DNA of 64,000 nucleotides from Staphylococcus sp. Marseille-Q5304 (GTDB lineage: Bacteria > Bacillota > Bacilli > Staphylococcales > Staphylococcaceae): positions 744,001-808,000 of the forward strand of contig NZ_CALSFP010000001.1 in the NCBI RefSeq assembly GCF_943737015.1, given 5' to 3'. This document shows positions 31,669 through 42,899 of this stretch, piece by piece. Positions within the stretch are counted from its first letter, which is position 1. Each line of letters opens with the position of its first letter. Below the pieces are notes generated by a model. The model was not told the DNA's origin. It was given only the letters and a program-made list of their open reading frames with translations, and made no database searches. The position numbers were made by a program, and so were the translations under genes.

Positions 31669-31717
31669 TAAATATTGAACTAAATCAACAATACATCTAC
31701 TTAATTTAAAATTTTTC

Positions 31718-31763
31718 TATCCTTATCACATGTTCGAAATGCTTGTGATAAGGATATTTATTT
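31718..31763 (+). terminator. Terminator after aroA
   Basis: Perfect 13-bp stem TATCCTTATCACA/TGTGATAAGGATA (31718-31730 with 31744-31756), then TTTATTTT. Confidence 0.92.
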
Positions 31764-31798
31764 TATAAATAAGTAACTTTACAAGAGCATTTTAAAGG

Positions 31799-31835
31799 TA
31801 AATTTGACATAACCATGACAACTAAGTCAAATTTA
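31799..31835 (+). repeat. 10-bp inverted repeat upstream of the ccpA promoter
   Basis: TAAATTTGAC (31799-31808) and GTCAAATTTA (31826-31835) are perfect reverse complements 17 nt apart, about 30 bp upstream of the ccpA -35. No T-run follows. It could be an operator or an upstream hairpin. Confidence 0.5.
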
Positions 31836-31864
31836 TTTGATTACTTCACAAAATGTGATAAACT

Positions 31865-31911
31865 TTGAAAAGTCATGAAAACAGGATATAATAGTAAATA
31901 AAACGCTTACA
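31865..31911 (+). promoter_or_regulatory. ccpA promoter with cre-like downstream site
   Basis: TTGAAA (31865-31870), 16-bp spacer, TATAAT (31887-31892). ATAAAACGCTTACA (31898-31911) matches 12 of 14 cre positions, missing the first TG; it covers the expected start, so it suggests autoregulation by roadblock. The promoter is strong; the cre is imperfect. Confidence 0.6.
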
Positions 31912-31922
31912 AGGAGGAAAAT

Positions 31923-32912
31923 ATGACAGTCACTATATATGACGTTGCACGTGAAGCACGTGTTTCGATGGCAACTGTATCAAGAGTTGTAAATGGTAAC
32001 CATAACGTTAAACCGCAAACCCGAGATAAAGTAAATGAAGTTATAAAGAAATTAAATTATCGTCCTAATGCCGTTGCAAGAGGGTTAGCTAGTAAACGCA
32101 CGACAACTGTAGGCGTGATCATTCCTGACATATCAAACGTATACTATTCTCAACTTGCACGCGGTTTAGAAGACATCGCAACGATGTATAAATATCACAC
32201 AATTATTTCTAATTCGGATAATGATCCACAAAAAGAAAAAGAGATTTTTAATAACTTATTAAGTAAACAAGTTGATGGCATCATCTTTTTAGGTGGTACG
32301 ATTTCTGAAGAAATCAAAGAAATTATAAATAAATCTTCTGTACCTGTAGTCGTTTCTGGTACTAATGGAAAAGACGATGGTATTGCTTCAGTTAACATTG
32401 ATTTTAAAGCGGCAGCCGAAAAAACTACGCAACACTTAATTGACAAAGGTGCTAAAACGTTTGCATTTGTTGGAGGAGAATACTCTAAGAAAGCTCAAGA
32501 AGAAGTACTCATGGGCTTAAAAAACGTTTTATCACAGCATCAATTAACATTAGATGATGATCATATATATAACGGTAATGAAACGTATAAAGATGGCATC
32601 AAAGCTTTTGAAGCTTTAAAGAAATATAAACCTGATGCAATTTTATCTATTAGTGATGAGCAAGCAATCGGACTCGTTTATGCAGCACATGATGTTGGGG
32701 TTGAAGTACCTGAATCATTACAAATTATTAGTTTTAATAATACGCGTTTAGTTGAGATGGTACGTCCACAGTTATCAAGTGTCATTCAACCATTGTATGA
32801 TATAGGTGCGGTTGGAATGAGATTACTGACTAAATATATGAATGAAGAAGACATTGAAGAGCCTAATGTAATCTTGCCACATCGAGTTGAATACAGAGGT
32901 ACAACAAAATAA
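31923..32912 (+). CDS. ccpA: Catabolite control protein A
   Basis: A 329-residue LacI-family regulator. The helix-turn-helix is at 5-25 ([21 protein letters not shown] runs through it), followed by the hinge helix [12 protein letters not shown] and the periplasmic-binding-like core. With Ser-phosphorylated HPr it binds cre sites to repress or activate carbon genes. AAGGAGG precedes the ATG. Its place between aroA and acuC is as in Bacillus and staphylococci. Likely targets inside this window are putA, acsA and ccpA itself. Confidence 0.97.
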   Translation: MTVTIYDVAREARVSMATVSRVVNGNHNVKPQTRDKVNEVIKKLNYRPNAVARGLASKRTTTVGVIIPDISNVYYSQLARGLEDIATMYKYHTIISNSDNDPQKEKEIFNNLLSKQVDGIIFLGGTISEEIKEIINKSSVPVVVSGTNGKDDGIASVNIDFKAAAEKTTQHLIDKGAKTFAFVGGEYSKKAQEEVLMGLKNVLSQHQLTLDDDHIYNGNETYKDGIKAFEALKKYKPDAILSISDEQAIGLVYAAHDVGVEVPESLQIISFNNTRLVEMVRPQLSSVIQPLYDIGAVGMRLLTKYMNEEDIEEPNVILPHRVEYRGTTK

Positions 32913-32949
32913 TTTGATATTCTAGATTTATCTTACTCATTTAGCAAGT

Positions 32950-32991
32950 AAAAGCGATGATTTCACTGTTTTATAAAATCATCGCTTTTTT
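32950..32991. terminator. Bidirectional terminator between ccpA and acuC
   Basis: Perfect 14-bp stem AAAAGCGATGATTT/AAATCATCGCTTTT (32950-32963 with 32976-32989) with A and T flanks. Confidence 0.93.
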
Positions 32992-33006
32992 ATATACATT
33001 TATAAA

Positions 33007-34164
33007 TTACTCAAACCAACTTTTTACTTGTAATGCATGCTTACGATTGGTTTGAGATATTTCGTCTTTTCTCGGAATCATTTGGTAGTTTGTCAATTCA
33101 TCTTTCCAGACTGTTGGAAGGGGACATGTCGCATAACTTTGCCATTTATTTAACCATCGTTCAGGCAAATTCCCGTCTTGAGGTGGCTCATTAATCAATG
33201 CTAAAAATACATGACTCCATGCACGTGGTACAACTTCCCATATATTATAACCACCGCCTCCGAACATCATCACTTTACCTTCCGTATATTTGTCAGCTAA
33301 TTCTTTAATCATATAAGGTATTTGATATAGTGCATCTAAAGTGCAATTCATATGTGTAAGTGGGTCTAAATAATGGATATCTGTACCATGCACACTGAGT
33401 ATAATATCTGGCTTAAAGGTAGCAATTACTGGTTCAATCGTTGTTTTGAATGACTCAATAAACGATTGATCTTCAGTGTAAGGTTCTAGTGGCACATTCA
33501 CTGTGTAGCCGTAGCCTGTTTCACTTCCCCGTTCTGTATAATGGCCCGAACCAGGAAATAGAAATTTACCTGTTTCATGAATGGAATAATTTAATATATG
33601 GTTGTTTGTATAAAAACTCCATTGTGTGCCATCTCCATGATGGGCATCTGTGTCGATACAAAGCACACGTTGATTGTAGTTCTGTTGTAAATAAGCTGCA
33701 GTAATTGCAACATCATTATAAATACAAAAGCCATTGGCACGACCTGGTAAACTGTGATGTAAACCGCCACCTAAATGACACCCATTTGTCAATTTACCTT
33801 CCATAATTAAATCAGCGAGATTAAGCGCGCCACCAACGATACGAGCTGAATGTCTGTGCATCATACGAAACTGAATGGTTTCTTCGCCATCTAAACCATA
33901 TTTCTTCGCTTCTGATTCACTTAAAATACCATGAGAAGCATGACGTATTGCCTGTATATAATCATGTGTGTGAATTAAACCTATTTCTTTATCGGTAGCT
34001 ATACGAGGTTGGATGATTTGTGTTTCCTTTAATGCACCTAACTCTAATAATAATTCGGTTGTTAATTTTAATCTCATTTGATTGAAGGGATGACTGTTAT
34101 TAAAGCGATATTGTAAAATTGCGTTTGAATAAACATACCCCGTTGTTTGTTTTACGTTGTTCAT
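33007..34164 (-). CDS. acuC: Acetoin utilization protein AcuC, protein lysine deacetylase
   Basis: A 385-residue zinc-dependent histone-deacetylase-like enzyme. HLGGGLHHSLPGRANGFC, the metal motif DTDAHHGDGTQ and the late GGGGYN are all present. In Bacillus, AcuC removes the acetyl group that AcuA places on acetyl-CoA synthetase, restoring activity. It is 13 nt after acuA in the same operon, and divergent acsA is next door, so modifier, eraser and target sit together. Confidence 0.95.
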   Translation of the reverse strand: MNNVKQTTGYVYSNAILQYRFNNSHPFNQMRLKLTTELLLELGALKETQIIQPRIATDKEIGLIHTHDYIQAIRHASHGILSESEAKKYGLDGEETIQFRMMHRHSARIVGGALNLADLIMEGKLTNGCHLGGGLHHSLPGRANGFCIYNDVAITAAYLQQNYNQRVLCIDTDAHHGDGTQWSFYTNNHILNYSIHETGKFLFPGSGHYTERGSETGYGYTVNVPLEPYTEDQSFIESFKTTIEPVIATFKPDIILSVHGTDIHYLDPLTHMNCTLDALYQIPYMIKELADKYTEGKVMMFGGGGYNIWEVVPRAWSHVFLALINEPPQDGNLPERWLNKWQSYATCPLPTVWKDELTNYQMIPRKDEISQTNRKHALQVKSWFE

Positions 34165-34177
34165 GACATACCCACCT

Positions 34178-34810
34178 TTAAAAGAAAAATCGATTCATAA
34201 AACGAATATCATCAAATGATTGTAATTGATCGATTGTTATTCTTGAACCAATTCTGGCCATCAGACAATTTGCTGGATGACTTGTAATTTCAGGGTCATC
34301 TGTAGCAAATACTTCTAGGCCACCATAACCCATTAATTTTTGCATTAACTTTTTATATTGGTAAACATCTAATTGGGAATTCTTCAAATCCCAATGCCAA
34401 TAATACTCAGTAGTTAATACGATATAATCTTCATATTCATCTGCTGCCAAACTAACCTTTATTAACTCACTACCAAGATGTAGGTGACGAAACGCTAAAC
34501 TGACCTCTATGGCACCTAATTCAATTAAATAAGATAATTTACCAGTTGCCCATCGTTCTAGTGGATCGGGGTAATGATAAGTTACATAACCAATGATATG
34601 CTGCTCTTCACGCAATACGAAAATACGTCCTTCAGGTAATTCACTTATTTCTTTAAGTGCTTCAAATTGATCGTCAGGTGTACGAAATGCATCTAAACCT
34701 TCGTCGAATGTCATAGAAGATAACGATTCTATAGGGACTGGACCTTCAATTATGAACGTACCTTCATCCAAATGATAAGTTTCAGATTGATATGTTTTAA
34801 TGTGTTCCAT
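34178..34810 (-). CDS. acuA: Protein acetyltransferase AcuA (GNAT)
   Basis: A 210-residue GNAT acetyltransferase that inactivates acetyl-CoA synthetase by acetylating its active-site lysine (known in Bacillus). LGAIEVSLAFRHLHLGSELI is the acetyl-CoA-binding helix block, and EYYWHWDLKNS the family core. I start at ATG 34810 (MEHIKTYQ), 5 nt after GGGAGTG, not at the longer upstream start. First gene of the acuA-acuC operon, divergent from acsA. Confidence 0.93.
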   Translation of the reverse strand: MEHIKTYQSETYHLDEGTFIIEGPVPIESLSSMTFDEGLDAFRTPDDQFEALKEISELPEGRIFVLREEQHIIGYVTYHYPDPLERWATGKLSYLIELGAIEVSLAFRHLHLGSELIKVSLAADEYEDYIVLTTEYYWHWDLKNSQLDVYQYKKLMQKLMGYGGLEVFATDDPEITSHPANCLMARIGSRITIDQLQSFDDIRFMNRFFF

Positions 34811-34921
34811 TGTTTCACTCCCATCACGCACGTTAAGGTATAAAATATTAATTAAATTATCTTTATTATATGTGATAGTTCTAGAAAATCCTACAAAATG
34901 AGGCGTTTTATTTTGATTATT

Positions 34922-34972
34922 TTGAAAATTTAAAAATTATTCTGTATAATCAACTATAAGAAAGCGATTTCA
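34922..34972 (+). promoter_or_regulatory. acsA promoter with cre
   Basis: TTGAAA (34922-34927), 17-bp spacer, TATAAT (34945-34950). AGAAAGCGATTTCA (34959-34972) matches cre at 13 of 14 specified positions and lies over the start site. Repression of acetate activation during glucose excess is expected, as in Bacillus. Confidence 0.75.
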
Positions 34973-34989
34973 AACAAGGGGGATTTAAA

Positions 34990-36699
34990 ATGAAAGTAGA
35001 AGTTTATGAAGGGGAACAAGGAAATTTTAATCTTCAAGATTATGAAAAGGAATATCAAAACTTCGACTGGAAAGAAGTTGAGAAAGCATTCACGTGGTCA
35101 GAAACAGGAAAAGTTAATATGGCACATGAATGTATCGATCGTCATGTAGATGACGGTAAAGGCGATAAAGTCGCATTACACTATAAAGATGCGAAACGTC
35201 AAGAAAGCTATACTTATAAAGAAATGCAGTTAAATATTAATAAAGCTGCCAATGTGTTAAAGGATGAGGCAAATGTAGAGAAGAGCGATCGAGTATTTAT
35301 CTTTATGCCTAGAACACCTGAGTTATACTTTGCATTTTTCGGGATTTTAAAGTTAGGTGCAATTGCAGGTCCTTTATTCGAAGCATTTATGGAGAAAGCT
35401 GTCGGTGATCGTTTAGATAATAGTGATGCTAAAGTAATCATTACAACGAATGCATTGTTACCTCGTATTCCTAAAGATAAATTGCCTAACCTTGAAACAA
35501 TCGTCGTAGTTGATGACGAAGTTGATGATGAATACGTTGACTTTAATAAATCATTTGAACAGGCAAGCGAAGAATTTGAAACAGAATGGTTATCACTTGA
35601 TGACGGTTTAATTTTACATTATACATCAGGTTCTACAGGTCAACCTAAAGGTGTGTTACATGCACAAAAAGCAATGTTATTACATTATATTTCTGGTAAA
35701 TATGTATTAGATTTTAAAGAAGATGATGTTTATTGGTGTACGGCTGACCCAGGTTGGGTTACAGGTACATCTTACGGTATCTTCAGCCCATGGTTAAATG
35801 GAGTGACGAACTGTATTGCAGGTGGACGTTTCTCACCAGAGTTCTGGTATAACATGATTGAAGAATATAAAGTAACTATTTGGTATACAGCACCAACTGC
35901 TTTAAGAATGTTAATGAGTGCTGGTGATGATGTCGTTGAGAAATACGATTTATCATCATTAAAGAGTATCTTATCAGTAGGTGAACCGTTGAACCCAGAA
36001 GTTATAAAATGGTCTAAAGATGTCTACGGTAAACGTGTATTAGACACATGGTGGATGACTGAAACAGGTGGCCATATGATCGTTAACTACCCAGCAATGG
36101 ATATCAAATTAGGCTCAATGGGTAAACCTCTACCTGGTGTGGAAGCAGCGATTGTTGATGATCAAGGAAATGAGCTACCTCCAAATCGCATGGGTAATTT
36201 AGCAATTAAAAAGGGTTGGCCATCAATGATGGTTTCTATTTGGAAGAATCCAGAGAAATATGATTCTTACTTTATTGGTGATTGGTATGTATCAGGAGAT
36301 TCAGCTTATAAAGATGAAGATGGCTATTATTGGTTCCAAGGACGTGTCGATGATGTCATCATGACTGCTGGAGAACGTGTTGGCCCATTCGAAGTTGAGT
36401 CTAAATTAGTTGAGCACGAAGCTGTCGCAGAAGCGGGTGTGATTGGTAAACCAGATCCAATTAGAGGAGAAATCATTAAAGCCTTCGTAGCATTACGTTC
36501 TGGATATGAGCCTTCGGACGAACTTAAAGAAGATATTCGTAAATTTGTAAAAGAAGGTTTAGCGGCACATGCTGCACCACGCGAAATCGAATTTAAAGAA
36601 AAATTACCAAAAACACGTTCAGGTAAAATCATGCGTCGTGTACTTAAAGCTTGGGAACTTGATTTACCAGAAGGCGATTTAAGTACAATGGAAGATTAA
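34990..36699 (+). CDS. acsA: Acetyl-CoA synthetase (AMP-forming)
   Basis: A 569-residue ANL-family enzyme making acetyl-CoA from acetate, ATP and CoA through acetyl-AMP. The P-loop YTSGSTGQPKG, the WWMTETGG motif and the C-terminal PKTRSGKIMRR with the catalytic, acetylatable Lys546 are present. This length is that of the short AcsA form of Firmicutes. GGGGG precedes the ATG. Its neighbours AcuA and AcuC switch that lysine off and on, and the cre ties it to CcpA. Confidence 0.97.
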   Translation: MKVEVYEGEQGNFNLQDYEKEYQNFDWKEVEKAFTWSETGKVNMAHECIDRHVDDGKGDKVALHYKDAKRQESYTYKEMQLNINKAANVLKDEANVEKSDRVFIFMPRTPELYFAFFGILKLGAIAGPLFEAFMEKAVGDRLDNSDAKVIITTNALLPRIPKDKLPNLETIVVVDDEVDDEYVDFNKSFEQASEEFETEWLSLDDGLILHYTSGSTGQPKGVLHAQKAMLLHYISGKYVLDFKEDDVYWCTADPGWVTGTSYGIFSPWLNGVTNCIAGGRFSPEFWYNMIEEYKVTIWYTAPTALRMLMSAGDDVVEKYDLSSLKSILSVGEPLNPEVIKWSKDVYGKRVLDTWWMTETGGHMIVNYPAMDIKLGSMGKPLPGVEAAIVDDQGNELPPNRMGNLAIKKGWPSMMVSIWKNPEKYDSYFIGDWYVSGDSAYKDEDGYYWFQGRVDDVIMTAGERVGPFEVESKLVEHEAVAEAGVIGKPDPIRGEIIKAFVALRSGYEPSDELKEDIRKFVKEGLAAHAAPREIEFKEKLPKTRSGKIMRRVLKAWELDLPEGDLSTMED

Positions 36700-36775
36700 A
36701 AAACTTTATAAATAGTATTAATTAATTCAAGAGTCCCTATTTAAGGGAAGCTATTTTATAACAATGAATAGGAGA

Positions 36776-36942
36776 GGAGTCTGAGGCAAAAATAGATGTC
36801 TCAGACTCTTTTTCAATTAGCCATTAGAAATCTGAATTGAAAATGCACTTAAATCAAGATTTTTTCAATCCTAGTCATCATGCCGAGATGGGACCACGAA
36901 ATCTCTATTAGAAGATTCGATTTCTGTTTCACGTCACTAATT
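36776..36942 (+). repeat. Dispersed staphylococcal intergenic repeat, copy C
   Basis: Full-length copy in the same orientation as copy B. It starts with GAGTCTGAGGCA/TGTCTCAGACTC (36777-36788 with 36797-36808) plus T-run, likely the acsA terminator, and carries CAATCCTAGTCATCATGCC, GGGACCACGAAATCTCTATTAG and GATTTCTGTTTCACG. It fills most of the 370-bp gap before fhs. Confidence 0.83.
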
Positions 36943-37067
36943 CAACACCGTGATGTCGCAAATGAAAGCGTTATCTAAATTGTCGACATTCAGATGTAAG
37001 TTAGATACTATTAAAGTGTAAGGACGTAGTGAAATTTTTTACTATAAACTAAAAGGGGCTGAGGAAT

Positions 37068-38735
37068 TTGGCACAATTATCGGATTTAGATATTGCGAAT
37101 AAAGCAACGTTGCAACCAATTAGCGATATTGCAGAAAAGGCTGGAATCGACGCAAATGCATTAGAACAATATGGACATTATAAAGCTAAGATCGATATCA
37201 ATCAGATTAAACGTCGTGAACAGAAAGGGAAAGTTGTACTCGTCACTGCAATGAGTCCAACTCCAGCAGGTGAAGGTAAATCAACAGTAACTGTAGGCTT
37301 ATCAGATGCACTTAATCATTTAAAGCATAACGTAATGGTTGCATTACGCGAACCTGCATTAGGACCTACATTTGGTATCAAAGGTGGCGCAACTGGTGGT
37401 GGTTACGCACAAGTATTACCGATGGAAGATATCAATTTACATTTCAATGGTGATTTTCATGCAATAACAACTGCCAACAATGCGTTATCAGCTTTTATAG
37501 ACAATCATATTCATCAGGGTAACCAACTTAATATAGATCAACGACGAATTGAATGGAAACGTGTCTTAGATATGAATGATCGTGCATTACGTAATGTGGT
37601 TGTCGGATTAGGTGGGCCAACACAAGGTGTGCCGAGAGAAGATGGGTTCAATATTACGGTAGCTTCTGAAATAATGGCAATACTTTGTTTAGCTCGTGGA
37701 ATTAAAGACCTTAAAGAAAAGATAAGCAAAATTACAATTGGTTATACGACTGACAAAAAGCCTGTTACTGTAGCTGATTTAAAAGTTGAAGGCGCACTAG
37801 CGATGATTTTAAAAGATGCTATTAAACCGAATTTAGTTCAAACCATTGAGGGCACGCCTGCACTTGTTCACGGAGGTCCCTTTGCTAATATTGCACATGG
37901 ATGTAATTCCATTTTAGCAACAGAAACAGCTAGAGATTTAGCAGATATTGTAGTTACAGAAGCAGGATTTGGTTCAGACTTAGGTGCGGAAAAGTTCATC
38001 AATATTAAAGCGCGTGAAGCAGGATTTGAACCATCAGCTGTAGTAGTCGTGGCTACAATTAGAGCAATTAAAATGCATGGCGGCGTTGCCAAAGATAATT
38101 TGAAAGAAGAAAATGTTGCAGCTTTAAATGACGGAATCGTAAATTTAGAGCGTCATGTAGATAATGTTAGAAAGTATGGACTTGAACCTGTTGTCGCATT
38201 AAATGCATTCGTCAATGATACGGACAAAGAAATTGAATTTGTTAAAAACTGGGCAAACACACATAACGTGAAACTTGCACTAACTGAAGTGTGGGAGAAA
38301 GGCGGGCAAGGGGGAGTTGAATTAGCAAATGAAGTGTTAGATGTAATTCAACAGCCTCAATCATTTAAACATTTATATGATTTACAAACGCCATTAGAAG
38401 AGAAAATAGAAACAATTGTCAAAACTATATATGGTGGAAGTAAAGTTACTTTTTCTAGTAAAGCAGAGAAACAATTGCAACAATTTAAGGCGAATGGGTG
38501 GAATCATTTTCCAATATGTATGGCAAAAACGCAATATTCCTTTACAGATGATGCCAACAAACTCGGTGCACCTGAAGATTTTGAAATTACGATTCGTGAA
38601 TTAGAAGCTAAGACTGGCGCAGGATTTATTGTAGCATTAACGGGGTCAATTATGACAATGCCTGGTTTACCAAAAGAACCAGCTGCATTAAACATGGATG
38701 TGACTGATGATGGAAAAGCAGTAGGTTTATTTTAA
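37068..38735 (+). CDS. fhs: Formate--tetrahydrofolate ligase
   Basis: A 555-residue ATP-dependent enzyme forming 10-formyl-THF from formate, feeding purine and initiator-tRNA formylation. [14 protein letters not shown] is the P-loop, and [22 protein letters not shown] and [15 protein letters not shown] are family blocks. It starts with TTG at 37068, a few bases after GGGGCTGAGGAA, with no better in-frame ATG. Single gene with its own terminator. Confidence 0.97.
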   Translation: MAQLSDLDIANKATLQPISDIAEKAGIDANALEQYGHYKAKIDINQIKRREQKGKVVLVTAMSPTPAGEGKSTVTVGLSDALNHLKHNVMVALREPALGPTFGIKGGATGGGYAQVLPMEDINLHFNGDFHAITTANNALSAFIDNHIHQGNQLNIDQRRIEWKRVLDMNDRALRNVVVGLGGPTQGVPREDGFNITVASEIMAILCLARGIKDLKEKISKITIGYTTDKKPVTVADLKVEGALAMILKDAIKPNLVQTIEGTPALVHGGPFANIAHGCNSILATETARDLADIVVTEAGFGSDLGAEKFINIKAREAGFEPSAVVVVATIRAIKMHGGVAKDNLKEENVAALNDGIVNLERHVDNVRKYGLEPVVALNAFVNDTDKEIEFVKNWANTHNVKLALTEVWEKGGQGGVELANEVLDVIQQPQSFKHLYDLQTPLEEKIETIVKTIYGGSKVTFSSKAEKQLQQFKANGWNHFPICMAKTQYSFTDDANKLGAPEDFEITIRELEAKTGAGFIVALTGSIMTMPGLPKEPAALNMDVTDDGKAVGLF

Positions 38736-38777
38736 TGGAACATTATCAAGTGAAATAAATTTTTTACACATAAAAGG

Positions 38778-38810
38778 AGAGGCGTCCGAATATTAAAGAC
38801 GCCTCTTTTG
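38778..38810. terminator. Terminator between fhs and sgtA
   Basis: AGAGGCGTC/GACGCCTCT stem (38778-38786 with 38798-38806) flanked by AAAAGG and TTTTG; convergent genes on either side. Confidence 0.88.
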
Positions 38811-38832
38811 TTCATATTTAATTGAATGATTA

Positions 38833-39738
38833 TTATTGTGTTACTAAATGTGCTTTAATGTTATATTTTTTTGCACGTTCATATGTTTTAGAGGAGATTT
38901 GTTTTTCCACTAACATACGTTTAAGAACGTAATGTTGTCGATCAATGCCAATTTGAAGCGCTTGATCTGATTTTAAAGAACCATCTTTGTTATAAGGCGT
39001 ATAGTGATAGGGACTTTGTAGTAAGCCTACGATGTAAGCGGACTCAGCAACGTTTAAATTTTCTGCTGATTTACCGAACAAGCTAAATGAAACAGACGCA
39101 ATACCACTAATATTTGCACTATGACTATCCAAACCAAATGGGACAATATTTAAATAAGTAAAGAGTATTTCTTTCTTACTGAGTAAATGTTCTGTACGCA
39201 TTGCCAATACCAATTCATTGGCTTTACGGCTATAGGTGCGCTCTTTCGAAAGGACTTGGTTCTTAACGAGCTGTTGTGTGATAGTGCTGCCACCTGTAGC
39301 AGATTGTGAATTAAATAAATCTTCACTGATAGCTCGAAAAACTGCCTTTGGTAATACACCGTTATGGCGGAAAAACATACTGTCTTCAGAAGAAGTAAGT
39401 GCCTTAATAACATTGGGGCTGACTTCCTTAGGTCCTGTAATAAGTGTATTTGTAGAATTGTCATATTGAGGTAATATCGGTTTGTTGATTTTCATTTTAG
39501 TGTTGCCAGAAATGGTTAATAATTCCTTTTTTAGTTCTGCATCAGACATATTTGTGGAGGTTTTTGATAAACTATGAAAATATATCATTAAAGCTAATAA
39601 TGTGATTCCACATATTAAACAAAAAATTAAAAATAGTCCTATACAGATGCGTTTAATCTTTTTATATATGCGTTCAAAATTTTGGAATGTTGTTTGGTCT
39701 GTTTGATGTTGAGGTTGATCAAAAATTTGTTTTTGCAT
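38833..39738 (-). CDS. sgtA: Monofunctional peptidoglycan glycosyltransferase (SgtA-like, GT51)
   Basis: A 301-residue membrane-anchored transglycosylase polymerising lipid II without a transpeptidase domain. One transmembrane helix (about 31-54), then the GT51 domain: EDSMFFRHNG with catalytic Glu118, GGSTITQQLVKN (149-160) and KKEILFTYLN. S. aureus has two such enzymes, Mgt/SgtB and SgtA; I choose SgtA from the tyrS-adjacent position and length. The promoter region faces the tyrS leader. Confidence 0.85.
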   Translation of the reverse strand: MQKQIFDQPQHQTDQTTFQNFERIYKKIKRICIGLFLIFCLICGITLLALMIYFHSLSKTSTNMSDAELKKELLTISGNTKMKINKPILPQYDNSTNTLITGPKEVSPNVIKALTSSEDSMFFRHNGVLPKAVFRAISEDLFNSQSATGGSTITQQLVKNQVLSKERTYSRKANELVLAMRTEHLLSKKEILFTYLNIVPFGLDSHSANISGIASVSFSLFGKSAENLNVAESAYIVGLLQSPYHYTPYNKDGSLKSDQALQIGIDRQHYVLKRMLVEKQISSKTYERAKKYNIKAHLVTQ

Positions 39739-39783
39739 TGTTACCTCCTTGATTTAACAAATATTATAACATATATTGTTTCA

Positions 39784-40037
39784 TTGACTTTTAAAAAGGA
39801 GTTAATTATAATGAGTTACAAATCGATATCGTTATTTGGATATAGGACAAGTAGCATTTTGCCATTTCTTAAGAGAGTTAGTGGTTGCTGGAAACTAATG
39901 TAATGCTTAATGTGAATACACCTAGCTAATATTATCCAAACATTTTAGTTAATGAATGTATCATTAATAAAGTTGCTTTCTAGAGTATGGTGGTACCGTG
40001 CAATTGCGCCCTTACAATTCGTTGTAAGGGTTTTTTA
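39784..40037 (+). promoter_or_regulatory. tyrS promoter and T-box leader (Tyr UAC specifier)
   Basis: TTGACT (39784-39789), 17 bp, TATAAT (39807-39812). The leader contains the Stem I signals AGTGG and GCTGG, the specifier loop GTGAA-TAC-ACC (Tyr codon 39917-39919), the T-box GGTGGTACCGTG (39989-40000) and the terminator CCCTTACAA-TTCG-TTGTAAGGG plus T-run (40009-40037). The terminator's left arm is shared with the antiterminator, the canonical layout. A short frame inside the leader from 39811 is not a gene. Confidence 0.95.
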
Positions 40038-40105
40038 TTTTTTATAATGGTGAAATGTATGAGTAACGATATCCAATTTTCAATAATATAGAGCTAAATT
40101 ACTAG

Positions 40106-41383
<1,278 letters not shown>

Positions 41384-41403
41384 TTCGATTAACAAAATAT
41401 ATA

Positions 41404-41440
41404 AAAGAGGATGGAAAATAAATTATTTTCCATCCTCTTT
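41404..41440. terminator. Bidirectional terminator between tyrS and htrA
   Basis: Perfect 17-bp stem (41404-41420 with 41424-41440) with a 3-nt loop and T-run. Confidence 0.93.
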
Positions 41441-41444
41441 TTTG

Positions 41445-42734
41445 TTATTGAAATAAGCCTGAGCCATCACTTGATCCTTGGTCGGGTTGTTGCTGAGTAG
41501 AAGATTGACTTTCACTATCTTTTTGTTTAGATAATTTAACTTTAATATCTTTCGTTTTGTTTTTCCGTTCAACTGTGATTGTGATAGTATCTCCTGGTTT
41601 TTTGTTGTGATAAAGATATGATTTTAAATCAGTGTCTTCTTTGATTGATTTACCATCAACTTTAGTGATGATGTCGCCTTCTTTTAAGCCATTATCCTTT
41701 TCTACTTTAGCAACGTAGATGCCGTCGTTGCGTTTTGTTTTTAATTCGTCTTTATAAGATTCTGGAATTTCACTCAAGTTTAATAAACCAATTCCAATTG
41801 AAGGGCGCTCGATTTTACCATGTTTTGCAAGTTCCTTGATTGTTTCTTTAACTTCATTACTAGGAATGGCAAATCCAATTCCTTCAACTTGTTCATTTGC
41901 AATCTTCATTGAATTAATTCCGACTAAATTACCATTAACGTCTACTAAGGCACCTCCAGAATTACCTGGATTAATAGCAGCATCAGTCTGAAGTACATTC
42001 ACCTTATTATTACCAGATGAAGTTTGACTATCTATCGTTCTTTCATTTGCTGAAATGATGCCGGAAGTGACAGAATTGGCAAATTCTAAACCTAGTGGAT
42101 TACCCATTGCAAAAACACTATCTCCCGTTTTAACTTTAGAAGAATTTGCAAATTGGATTGATTTTGTACCTTTCGTGTTATCTATTTTCAAAACAGCCAT
42201 ATCGGTTTGAGCGTCTTTACCGATAAGTTTAGCATCGACCTGCTTAGAATTATGTAATTGAACTTTGATTTCACTCGCATCATCGATGACGTGATTATTC
42301 GTAACAATGTAAGCAGAGCCGTTACTTTTTTGATAAATAACACCTGAACCTACGCCAGCTTCTTCTGATTTAGAAGATTTCCCTTTTAATAAATCATCTA
42401 ATCCTTCAGCTTTTTGCATATTGATGACGCCGACAATTGCAGGTGAAACGTCATTAATCATCTGATTGACAGAGTCATATTTATCACTTTTACCATCTAG
42501 TGTATTACCACCACTTTTGGTATTCGTCGTTTCTTGAACTTTACCAGCATCTTTGTTAGACATTGTTCGGTCAATGATCTTTCCAACGCCTAGAACGAGT
42601 AAAGCACCGATAATACCTGCAATAAGTGCAACGATAATCGTTTTTAACCAAGGAAAACGTGATTTGTTATGACGACTATAACGCTGATTTGATTGTTCTT
42701 GATGTTGATTCATCCCATTATTAAAATCTGACAT
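41445..42734 (-). CDS. htrA: HtrA/DegP-like membrane-anchored serine protease
   Basis: A 429-residue surface protease and chaperone for misfolded exported proteins. A Gln/Asn-rich cytoplasmic head is followed by one transmembrane helix (about 31-52), the trypsin-like domain with His148 (TNNHVIDD), Asp178 (TDMAVLKI) and Ser259 (GNSGGALVD), then a PDZ domain (about 320-405) and a Ser/Gln tail. This matches staphylococcal HtrA1 in layout, as far as I recall. S. aureus has a second, longer HtrA elsewhere. Confidence 0.92.
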   Translation of the reverse strand: MSDFNNGMNQHQEQSNQRYSRHNKSRFPWLKTIIVALIAGIIGALLVLGVGKIIDRTMSNKDAGKVQETTNTKSGGNTLDGKSDKYDSVNQMINDVSPAIVGVINMQKAEGLDDLLKGKSSKSEEAGVGSGVIYQKSNGSAYIVTNNHVIDDASEIKVQLHNSKQVDAKLIGKDAQTDMAVLKIDNTKGTKSIQFANSSKVKTGDSVFAMGNPLGLEFANSVTSGIISANERTIDSQTSSGNNKVNVLQTDAAINPGNSGGALVDVNGNLVGINSMKIANEQVEGIGFAIPSNEVKETIKELAKHGKIERPSIGIGLLNLSEIPESYKDELKTKRNDGIYVAKVEKDNGLKEGDIITKVDGKSIKEDTDLKSYLYHNKKPGDTITITVERKNKTKDIKVKLSKQKDSESQSSTQQQPDQGSSDGSGLFQ

Positions 42735-42899
42735 GTTTTACCTCCCAACTCGTCTATAAGTATTATTATCTAAGTTTTTTCAAATGATTTCTAGTGTAAA
42801 AACTTCATACTTTAGACTGAAATATAATTGTACTTGTTCGGAACAATTCTAAATGATAAAATCAGTAGGTGATAAAAAGCAAATAAAGTAGGTGGGAAA

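Noticed and set aside
31846..31858. TCACAAAATGTGA upstream of ccpA as a Rex or Crp-type site
   Set aside because: The half-sites point the opposite way to Rex/Crp (TGTGA...TCACA) and the 3-nt spacer does not fit.
34916..34930. CodY box over the acsA -35
   Set aside because: Only 12 of 15 positions agree, which is common by chance in A/T-rich DNA; the cre explains control better.
39682..39903. Short plus-strand frame in the tyrS upstream region
   Set aside because: It lies within the sgtA start and the T-box leader; the ATG at 39811 is part of the -10 region.
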